Source: Phallusia mammillata (Eukaryota; Chordata; Ascidiacea; Phlebobranchia; Ascidiidae). From it: a stretch of DNA of 64,000 nucleotides. The notes under the pieces were generated by a model. That model had not been told where the DNA came from, made no database searches, and worked only from the letters and a program-made list of their open reading frames with translations. The stretch is taken from assembly GCA_003260075.1 (NCBI GenBank), contig QLIY01000127.1, forward strand, positions 62,001 through 126,000, written 5' to 3'. A program made the position numbers and the translations under genes. Positions 26,001-34,873 of this stretch are shown here, piece after piece. Position 1 is the stretch's first letter; the number at the start of each line of letters is the position of its first letter.

Positions 26001-29000
26001 AAATAGAAATCTCATCAAATAGAAATCTAGGATTTTATCGCCCATTGGTTTTACTGTTTTATAGTCGAAGTTAAAAAAGGGCAAACAGCAATCGTCAATT
26101 CAAGTCCTGTTGTTGGTGGTTTTGAACCATTACTGAAACTGTTATTTTAAAAGTTTTACATACCTGCATGTACTGTTTAATGGCATCCATTTTGCTTTGG
26201 AATTCCGACCTGGCTGCGTTCATGTTACTGATCATAGAACCAACATTACCGACGATGGTAGCAAAAATCAACACACCAACAAGAAAATCGACGACCTACA
26301 AACACAAATAGGTTAAAAACGGTTTAGGTCCATCAACATTCTGTTGAAAAATAGGTAGGCTATATCTCACTTGGAACAGGTATTCAATATCCTCGACTGG
26401 CATTGGCGTTTCACCAATAGTTGTGAGGGTAAGAGTTGACCAATATAAGCTGTACACGTATTTTCGTAAGAGTGTGTCGAACGGTGGGTGGCTGGGATCA
26501 GGGTAAACCCATTCGTCTGTACCGAATCTAAAATAAACAATTCATACATTTCTTTATGATATAATCCATTACTAACCATAATGCCAACAGAGTAAAAGTA
26601 ACATAAGGTGCAATAATTTTAAGGATCAGTTATATTAGCGATACAACATCCACAAATTTGTCAAGTGACGTTTCCTTTTTTTAGTTGCAAGTTATTGCAT
26701 TTAGTTTTTTTTAATAAACAGCATGCTTTTTTTAATTAGTTCCTTTGTTACAAAAAATCGATAAGTAAGGTATAATTTTAAATTTTTCGCTCAAGCTTAC
26801 CCAATAGCCCTAGACAGAGCGTAATAGATACATGCATTCCAATGAATGATCACAACGATATATAAGACGAGAATCGAAATACGAAAAAGATTCGGATAGG
26901 GTGTTCTGGTCTCCACGCGATCAAAGCATTCAAACATCCTTGGAAACCTCAGGACTCGATTAAACCTGCACACAAAGACAATACCCGTGTCATATATAGA
27001 GACTTTTTGTACTTCAGTATAATAAAACATAACAACCAGCGTATAAACATTAAGCCTGGCAGCAAAAGCTTATTTATAGCCACCAGTGATTATATATTTG
27101 TGAGAAATTCACAAAACTGTCTCCAAAATATTGAATCCCCTAGTTTGGTACATTGGAGTTGAAAGTATAATTTAAGGGCCTGAACTAGGCCTAAATTACA
27201 AGCACAAGCCCGGAACCCGGCCTAAAATTAAACTTGTTTTACAACATAGCCCCAATTAGACCCAAAATTGGTGAAATCACGGCAAAAATAAGGCCAAGTG
27301 GTACATATACCAAACCAACGTATTTGATAGTAAACCAACCTACGTGATGTATCTGACATGCTAATTAAGTTTACTGAAACGTACCGTAGCTCCAGTCTGT
27401 GTATTCCGAAAACAATATACCCGGGGGGGGGGCCTAATTTATAAGGAAAGATATTCACGTTTCAGTGTTTTATTAACATAGCATGTTGCCACCAGCAAAA
27501 CTTTGTGCAGACATGGTTAATTAAGCAAACGTGGGATATATTTTATCTTAGAAAGCAACCAGATACGAAACGGGTAACTATTTTTTCCTAAAATGTGTCA
27601 AAAAAACACTAACGATAACTCTTAACTTTCAACTTTCTTGTTGACACTAACCTGTTTTTTGTCGAACAATCATGTCAAGGAGGTAGACAATGTCACAGGG
27701 GGGGGGGACTAATTTACAAGGAAAGATTCACGTTTCAGTATTTTGTTAACATATCATGTAGCCACCAGCAAAACTTTAGACCTTGTTTGTGCAGACATGG
27801 TTAATTAAGCAAACGTGGGATATATTTTACCCGTTACGAAACGACTCAAAAGCGGGTAACTACTTCTGCCTGAAATGTGTCAAAAAACACTAACGATATC
27901 TCTTAACTTTCAACTTTCTTGTTGAAACTGACCTGTTTTTTGTCGAACAATCATGTCAAGGAGGTAGACAATGTCACAAAGATAGTCGAACGGCAACCAC
28001 ATTATGGCGTTTTTTACTTGCAGATCAGTAAAACACGATCGCGCAACGACAAAGATGAGGTTATAAAATACAGCAATCGTGATAATCAGTAACCACCAAA
28101 AGTAGAATCCTTCAGCAGGGTCAATCACCCAATGCACATTGCGTGATTTCTTCTTTTGGGGTTTGGTAGTGCTGTAAACAAAAATGTGGTTACTGTACAA
28201 ACTCCCAAGTGGTGTCAAAAAGGCACCCAACCCCTTTCAGTGCTTCAATGATTAACATAACAAAGTCAAGAAAACAATTCATAAACAAAAAGCATTTAGT
28301 CATTGGCATTGATAACAATGAAAATGTTACCAGTTCTTACATTTCTTTTACACAATAGCTTATTGTTACACAAACAAGGTTAGAGAATCCTGTACATTCA
28401 CAATTAGGATGACGTCAATCAGAATGAACTGAATTGTTAATATCCGATAGCAAGCAAGTTGTGCGCGAATAGCATGCTCTATCGGTACAGTTGTGATAGT
28501 TAGATAACACGGCGCCAAGAGGACTTACTCGTTTGCCTGACTTTCGACTTTGTCGTTGTGGGGCAGGGTTGGAGTGATGGGCATAGGTGGGCCTTGGACT
28601 TTTGCCATCATCGAATCGTTGGGTTCTTCTTGTTCAACGTTTTTTCGTGCCGTGGAAACCCACTTATTGACCCTTTAATTTCACACACACACACAAAATA
28701 ACAACTGGTACAGCATAACATATAGTTAACATATTCAGCACAAAACTTACTTTATTGCGGTCATTGCCAACCTTGTGGCTACACCAGGTCTTGATGTATG
28801 GCTTTGTGTGTCCGACAGAGCCTCTGGGTCTATGTTTTCCGAAGGTGATTTACTGCAAAACATGCATTACTTTCAAATGGGGTTGGCGTTTACGTATATA
28901 ATTTACCTTACATTTGCATATTACACACATTTTAAACGGGCCAAACAAATTTGCTTTTCATGAAAATTAGAACATGGCATTAACTCTATCACTTTTCAAA

Positions 29001-29200
29001 ATAACGAAACAGAAATATCCAAACCTGGCTTTGTAGGGTGAGCCTGAATCCGACGGAGCATCGCTGTTTGAAAAATCGGAAGAAATACTAAATACTTGAT
29101 TTTTCATCATTGATGATGTCGAAGGTGTATTTACATCCATAGATCTACCCAAGGTGTTTCCAGACGCATCCTTACTCGCCATTGGACTAATCTTCGGCAT
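23046..29200 (-). CDS. Cyclic nucleotide-gated channel, alpha type (CNGA)
   Basis: This is a cation channel opened by cAMP or cGMP, typical of photoreceptors and other sensory cells. Exons on the minus strand: 29200-29025, 28852-28751, 28672-28529, 28171-27933, a broken exon (27422-27385 only), 26965-26801, 26527-26371, 26295-26164, 24960-24784, 24476-24356, 24052-23911, 23841-23703 and 23318-23046. Apart from the broken exon all phases agree; intact length would be near 690 residues. Helix S1 follows [14 protein letters not shown]; the pore filter reads [13 protein letters not shown] with the alpha-subunit glutamate. The cyclic-nucleotide site contains YFGEISILN and [15 protein letters not shown]-terminal coiled coil ([20 protein letters not shown]) matches the CNGA leucine zipper. 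The broken exon, the S2-S3 region, ends at a G run at 27423-27432. The intron after exon 9 has a GC donor. Confidence 0.93.
24510..24700. repeat. Minisatellite, ~27-bp unit
   Basis: About seven imperfect tandem units of the type ATACCAAATATGGAAATAAC. They lie within the CNG channel intron between exons 9 and 10, close to its unusual GC splice donor at 24783-24782. Confidence 0.7.
25068..25260. repeat. Duplication of ~85 bp around a G run
   Basis: A segment starting AGTTGTAACCTGTGTTTAAA and ending TTTCTTTGACGTCAT occurs before and after a G run at 25153-25162, in a CNG channel intron. The copies are nearly identical. Confidence 0.7.
25330..26200. repeat. ~430-bp duplication carrying a partial CNG exon
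   Basis: The segment 25340-25763 is repeated at 25774-26200 with small differences; the G run at 25764-25773 is the junction. The left copy contains the donor-side part of CNG exon 8 (25727-25763), cut off at the G run, while the right copy runs on into the complete exon. The partial exon has no acceptor and cannot be functional. Confidence 0.75.
27423..27977. repeat. Duplicated intron segment with partial CNG exon 4
   Basis: Two copies of a segment beginning CTAATTTA(T/C)AAGGAAAGAT lie at about 27433-27697 and 27706-27977, each preceded by a G run (27423-27432 and 27698-27707). The left copy ends in a truncated CNG exon 4 (27652-27697). On the other side, at 27422, the following CNG exon is cut as well, so part of that exon is missing from the sequence. 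Confidence 0.75.
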
Positions 29201-30413
29201 TTTCCACGTCAAATTCCAATCATTTGTGCACCAACAGAACTGATAGCAACAATACCTAATAGCACTGAAAGCATCCCTAACAACAAAACTGTTGCCACCT
29301 TTACTGTAGTCTTACAGTCTCCAGATAAACTCTTGTTCTTCAGGCATAGAAAAACCAAGGCAAAGGCAGCATAATATAAAAGCGAGCATATACAGGGGCA
29401 GAACAGCACTGCTGGTACAGCTGCTTATCAAATCGGTCGATAAATTACAACGGATTGGTGCAAGCCGACCCAACAAATCTGTTGCTGTCAGTATGCACAT
29501 TTTAATCCGCTCTTTTTTTGTCGCTACGCTTTTCATTGTTAGTGACCAGGGATTATATTTCGCTTGACCGTCGTTCTGTATCAAGTACTGTCCCAACGTG
29601 TTTGTTCAAATCGTCAGTCATTTGTACAATATGATCCGGCAATGACCTGCACTGTACGACATGCGCGTTTTTGTCGGTTAGCGTTTTCCCTTCATCGTGG
29701 ACCTTACCCTAATTGCCAAATTATTACAGCCTACTGAGTCTGTGTATAGGGAAACCATCATGCTTTGTTATGTAACCTTTGCATTATGACGCAATCAAAC
29801 AATTTCGATTGTTTTTTGAAAAATGCTCTGTGTGCTGGAAAAGCATGACATGGGTCGAATTTGGAAATGTAAAGGCTACAACTTTCTGGGCTTTTTGGAC
29901 TAGCGTGTTTACTACATCAGATAAAATTACCTTTGATCATTTTATTCCAGTCTGTCTGAACGGCCTTGCAGAAACAAACGTGACAACGGGAACTATTATT
30001 CGACAAGGTTGTTTGCTTTCCCTAAAATGCTGCTGGTATCTTGTGATTACAGAGGTTCATTAACGGCGCAGACAGCAGGTGCAACGTTACAAAGCAATTT
30101 TAAAATCCAATAAATTTGTTCACGCAAATCATGTTTGTGAATATTTTTCGGCGACATAAAACGTTCGATTACTAACAACAATACAAACAGTTGGGAATAT
30201 AAAACAGCCCGTTTGCAAGCATCGAACACCTAAAGCTGTGTTTGTCGAAAACTGAGGGTTATGCTACATTTGTAATTCAACTTTTGAACTATACTGATTT
30301 GTAAGTTTAAAGCAAAAATATGTTGAGCTTAATCGCACATTGTAAACACATTTTCTTTGTCAAAAGGGGTTAATTTTGTCGTAAAATATGTTTTAAAATT
30401 CAAATAAACGACA
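29201..30413. other. Divergent intergenic region, CNG channel / WxxW gene
   Basis: Holds both promoters. A minus-strand open frame at about 29209-29424 is strikingly hydrophobic: two possible membrane helices, one containing LLYYAAFALVFLCL and one ATVLLLGMLSVLLGIVAI. It begins after a stop, lacks an ATG and shows no homology that I recognise. It could be the terminal exon of a small membrane protein gene, or chance. Nothing else is recognised. Confidence 0.35.
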
Positions 30414-32502
30414 ATGGACAAGATAGCAGCGATTCGACCTTTGCTGGACAGCGTGCTGTTGTGTGCAATTTTAGGTCTAGCGGTAGCCCAAGGTCAGTCA
30501 GTTGCTTGTTAATCGTTAAAATTTTGTGCTCGAGTTGTTTTGTTTACAACAGAATGCGAGAAATGGACTTCTTACTTCAACTACGACACACCGGGGGGGG
30601 GGCCTAGCGGTAACCCAAGGTCAGTCAGTTGCTTCTTAATCGTTAATATTTTGTGCTCGAGTTATTTTGTGTACAACAGAATGCGAGAAATGGACTTCTT
30701 ACTTCAACTACGACACACCATCTATTGGGGGCGGAGATGTGGAGACTCTTGCTAAAGTTCGCGAAATTGTCCCAATCTTGGTGTGTGAAAATCCGACAGA
30801 GATAGATGTAAGGTTGGCCGACGTCGACCAAACTGACTACAGGTCAATATACGAATTTTCGTGATCACAAAGTTAGGTTTGCGAAACTCTCTTTTTGCTA
30901 TAAAGGACGGCTGGTCAAGTGGTTAAGTTGGATGGCACCGTTGGGTTTTCGTGCCTCCAAAGCGACCAACCAGATGGGAAGATTTGTCTTGATTATCAAA
31001 TACGATTCTGTTGTCCTGCAGGTAAAATTTTTATTTTCAAATTGAATTGATTTTTGGATACACAATTTAATTAATATTACGTTGTAGTGATTGGAAGTTG
31101 TCCGAAAGAGAGGTTTTGGTCTGGCTGGTTCGGCGTTGGTGATGTAACAGAAGACGGAGATGACGAAACAATCACCACCATTCGCGAAAGTGACGAAATT
31201 GTAATTCATAAAATGAGCTTTTTTTAACCACAACATCAGTCAATTATTCGTCCTAAATGTTAGATACATTAATATATTGTTTTCAAAAGATTTTCTTGTT
31301 AATTTTTTTCTTTTTTTTGGGGGGGGGGGGGGGGGGGGGGGGGCAAAACAAATCACACATAAAGGGTTGTTGCCTTAAAAAAATTTATGAATTTTGTAGG
31401 GCGTTAGAAAATGTTACCTTTTGTTCAAAGCATACCTGCCTTCGGGGGGGGGGAAAAACAAAACAAATCACACATAAAGGGTTGTTGCCTTAAAAAATTT
31501 ATGAATTTCGTAGGGCGTTAGAAAATGTTACCTTTTGTTCAAAGCATACCTGCCTTCGTCCGTTGGCGATCGAAGCACGACTGGTGGACAACAACGACCC
31601 ATACATATTTGGGTTCAATGAGCTTGAGGTTTCTCTAGACAAAGGATTGAAATGTACGACTGACGACCAACGTACAGGTACCATAAACTGGTGGAACCAA
31701 ATCTGCCCTGATGGAAAATGTCCCGAAAGTCTTGAGGAGTTTCGAGATTTGTTGCAAGGACTCACCGCGGACAACAATCAGTGCAAAGATTACAAGATAC
31801 GAATTTGCTGTGAATTAAGTAAGATATTCTTTTTATTTTAAAGATAAAGGCTTTATGGTTTTAGTTTAGTCTTTGAAAATTAAAGTCTGGATAAAAATAC
31901 CTAAAACAAATCATTGTTTGTTTCATTCCAAAGATAAACAAGATGCTATAACAAAACCGTTTGTTCACATAGCAAATAGCAACAGCTTGTGGTTTTTTTT
32001 TAATCCAAAACTAAAACTTTGTAAAATGTAGCCTATTGAAATCCTTTTTCTTTTGTCAACAGCTGTATCTCAGTTACTTGATGAAAATACCCTAGCGCTA
32101 TTGGGTGGGGGGGGGGCAAAGATAAAGGCTTTATGGTTTTAGTTTAGTCTTTGAAAATTAAAGTCAGGATAAAAATACCTAAAACACATCATTGTTTGTT
32201 TCATTCCAAAGATAAACAAGATGCTACAACAAAACCGTTTGTTCACATAACAAATAGCAACAGCCTGTGGTGTTATTAATCCAGAACTAAAACTTTGTAA
32301 AATGTAGCCTATTGCAATCATTTTTCCTTTGTTTACAGCTGTATCTCAGTTACTTGATGAAAATACCCTAGCGCTATTGGGTTTGAATTTGCCAAACTTG
32401 GCACAAGAAGAAGAGGAAGAACCCACAGAAGCCGACAATTTCTTTAGGAGAGTGGAAACTCTCTTCAGTTTCAACGACGACGAAGACCCTGAAACTTGTT
32501 GA
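30414..32502 (+). CDS. Secreted protein with two mucin-type WxxW domains
   Basis: This is a predicted secreted protein built from two WxxW domains (the cysteine-rich module of MUC2/MUC5, CILP and otogelin). Exons: 30414-30492, 30680-30842, 30906-31021, 31088-31200, 31545-31818 and 32339-32502. Phases agree, giving 909 nt and 302 residues. Exon 1 encodes a signal peptide with a hydrophobic core (VLLCAILGLAVAQ). Domain 1 has CEKWTSYFNYDTPSIGGGD, a GDVETL acidic turn, VCENP and the closing DYQIRFCCP. Domain 2 has FWSGWFGVGD and closes with DYKIRICCEL. The last exon encodes an acidic, domain-free tail ending ETC. Exons 2, 5 and 6 each have an extra truncated copy upstream that ends at a G run. 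The biological role is unknown; mucus, extracellular matrix or test-associated functions are guesses. Confidence 0.88.
30499..30690. repeat. Truncated duplicate of WxxW exon 2
   Basis: The intron and first 40 nt of exon 2 (30553-30592) appear before a G run at 30593-30602, then again in full after it, beginning with CCTAGCGGTAACCCAAGGTC, which is itself a copy of the end of exon 1. The truncated copy is not usable as an exon. Confidence 0.75.
31319..31558. repeat. Truncated duplicate of WxxW exon 5 region
   Basis: After a 25-nt G run (31319-31343), a segment of about 100 bp including the first 14 nt or so of exon 5 ends at a second G run (31444-31453). The segment is then repeated and leads into the complete exon. 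Confidence 0.72.
31840..32388. repeat. Truncated duplicate of WxxW exon 6 region
   Basis: About 260 bp of intron plus the first 44 nt of exon 6 (32063-32106) end at a G run (32107-32116). The same sequence, with a few percent differences, then restarts and continues into the full last exon. Confidence 0.75.
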
Positions 32503-33646
32503 ACCTTCCTAATGTTTTCATGTTACCTGACTTCGCGGACTTGTTGTAGGCTATATAACCCTCGTTTTACAATATACATACCTGCAGTTAATCTGAGTTT
32601 TTGCTTTTTGTCAGGTACAAGACTATAAAAAAAACTTCTTTTTTTTACCACAAAAATATGTAGTTTACAGAAAGATTAAACGTTGCAATTTTTGTTATTT
32701 GTGGAGATACCCATACAAATCTATAAAATATAAATCAGAGCGCCTCACGTGATTACAATGCGAGGTACTTTCCCGAAATAAACCCGTAATCTATTACGCC
32801 ACAGTGACGTAATTATTAAATAGTCACCAAATCTGAAACAAAAATCTTTAGTTACACTTTTTCCACTGTAACGGCAGAGAAGATAAATGTAGTATTTTTG
32901 AGGTAAATTTCGAATTTAATCACAATATTCTTGTCTACATAAGTTTGATATGTTATAAAGAAAGTGACAACAAGTAGTTTGTTTGAGGATAGTGACATAA
33001 GGGACTATAACCGCGACAGCTTTCTTAGGAACAGTATATACACTGGACATAAAAGTAATTTAGAAAAAAACTGTTTATGATTTGTTTGTAAAATACTATA
33101 GAGTCAACAATAAAGACAAATACAGCAATGCTGAAGAAAAATTGACAACAAAAAGAGCCAAGAGTCCAAGAAATATTGAAACTAGGCTGAAGAACTGCAA
33201 CATCCAAAGATCGGGGGGGGGGTTATAAAGAAAGTGACAAAAAGCAGTTGACAATGACATCATCAATGGTAAAATGTGTTTGTTTAATGATAGTGACTAC
33301 AATCTACAACCGTGACAGATTTCTTACAAGCAGTATACATGAACTTAACATTTAACTAGACGAAAGCATAACTGTTTATGATTAATTTGCATAAAGGTAT
33401 ATAGTGAACGAAAAACAGATGTAACAATGGTGTAAAAAGTTGTCAACGAACAAGAGCCAAGCATCCAAGAAATATTGAAACTAGGCTGAAGAACTGCAAC
33501 ATCCAAAGATCAAAACAATATTTAGAAGCGACAACGGTACCATGGATTTATTTTGTCAAGTAAAGACTTCAACAATGAGCTTTTTAAGCCGACTCTGTCC
33601 ACAACTTTTGTATCAAAAGTTGAGCACAAACAATCCCATGTCAAAT
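32503..33646. other. Intergenic region with ~260-bp duplication upstream of SYS1
   Basis: Segments at about 32955-33212 and 33223-33512 are related, with indels and more divergence than other pairs, and are separated by a G run at 33213-33222. Both end in AGAACTGCAACATCCAAAG. The right copy leads directly into SYS1, so it probably includes its promoter or 5' untranslated region. Confidence 0.5.
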
Positions 33647-34114
33647 ATGACTGGTCGATTTCGAAGTTATGTGTGGGACCCTGCACTAATTATATTCCAA
33701 ATGCTTGCCATGCAGTGTGTTTATTACACAACACTCGGGTTGCTATCAACGTTACTTCTTTCCTTTGGAAAATTTCCACCATCACTTCACTACCTTTTTG
33801 ACACTGGAGCTGTTCACTATTATGGCGCAGAAAACCGTTTGGTGTTGGTTGCTCATTTGTTGAACTCAATATTCGGTGCAGTTGCACTATGGTATATTGT
33901 GCAAAGAGCCAAGCAGTGTTTGGACTTTTCTTGTACATTGCATTTTTTTCACTTTGTGGTATGCTGGATATATTCCGGCTACTTTCCAACCCGAATATCC
34001 TGGTGGCTAGTTCAACTGGTCTGCATTGTTTTAATGGTAGTAATTGGCGAGTACCTCTGCTTTCAGTCAGACATGAAAGACATACCGTTAATTGGGAACA
34101 AGGCAGATGTGTGA
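33647..34114 (+). CDS. SYS1: SYS1 Golgi membrane protein
   Basis: SYS1 is a four-helix membrane protein of the trans-Golgi that recruits the GTPase ARFRP1. The single exon encodes 155 residues beginning MTGRFRSYVWDP, which aligns with the start of human SYS1 (MAGQFRSYVWDP), so I chose ATG 33647 even though the open frame extends upstream to an ATG at 33542. Signature segments are present: RAKQCLDFSCTLHFFHF, VVCWIYSGYFP, WWLVQLVCIVLM and VIGEYLCFQSDMKDIPL. Length and four hydrophobic segments fit the family. A polyadenylation signal AATAAA lies at 34192-34197. ERCC5 follows on the same strand about 760 bp downstream, too far for a typical Ciona operon pair. Confidence 0.95.
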   Translation: MTGRFRSYVWDPALIIFQMLAMQCVYYTTLGLLSTLLLSFGKFPPSLHYLFDTGAVHYYGAENRLVLVAHLLNSIFGAVALWYIVQRAKQCLDFSCTLHFFHFVVCWIYSGYFPTRISWWLVQLVCIVLMVVIGEYLCFQSDMKDIPLIGNKADV

Positions 34115-34353
34115 TTGTTTTTTTCAAATTTAAGCACTTCTTTTAATCATTTTATTGCAATATATGTCAATGAGATGTTCCATAGATAAGTAATAAAGAA
34201 TGTTTTTTGAAGGACCTTCATGTACTAGATGGGTAATGGGATATTAGTCTCAAATAGTTGTGTAAGTTGAATTTGTACTTGGATATTGTTAGTTGTTACT
34301 GTGCCTAATATTGGCAGTGTTTCAAACAAACATTTATGTTGTTGTGCATAGAC

Positions 34354-34600
34354 TAGTGGTTCCCGACATAGGACGAATTTTTAAAACTTGATGGGAGGAA
34401 TTTACTTTAATTTGTACGTGTGGTTTGTAAATAAACACTTAAGCTATGAATGTAACCTGTAAAATTGATAACAAAATTTTTCACACAATTTTAAATGATC
34501 TTTGTGTGGTTAAACACTAACTGTGTGGTATATTAGGGAGAAAAGAAACTGTTTTGAATTTTTAAGGGAAGAATTCAGCAAAAAAGGTTGGGAACCACTG
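34354..34600. mobile_element. hAT-type MITE (CAGTGGTTCCC family)
   Basis: It lies between SYS1 and ERCC5. The left end reads TAGTGGTTCCCGACA and the right end GGTTGGGAACCACTG, which are inverted. Flanks are GCATAGAC (34346-34353) and GCTTAGAC (34601-34608), an 8-bp target duplication with one mismatch. Confidence 0.75.
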
Positions 34601-34873
34601 GCTTAGACTATCTGTTTTTTGTTGATTTTGTAACTGTGAATGTTGTTTGCATGTTTACCATTCTTAAATATGTTTTCTCAAAACTAGTGAAATACACTAT
34701 GGCATTCATGTGCATCATAACTCTTAGGTTTGAATCTTTCATTTATTGTCTTTGTTTTGGCAAAGCTTAGTTGTTCGTTGTTTTATTAAAGTAAAAAAGC
34801 ATTTTGTACTTGTAGAGATTGGATGAGTGTTGGGAGCTGTTGTGTGCTATTTAATAACGACAGTTTATGAATA

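Noticed and set aside
30905..30945. Text resembling a tRNA D arm (GGTCAAGTGGTTAAGTTGG)
   Set aside because: It is inside exon 3 of the WxxW gene with the correct phase, and no cloverleaf can be completed.
33542..33646. A longer SYS1 start at ATG 33542
   Set aside because: The family begins at the MxGxFRSYVWDP motif, which matches ATG 33647; the extra 35 residues have no counterpart.
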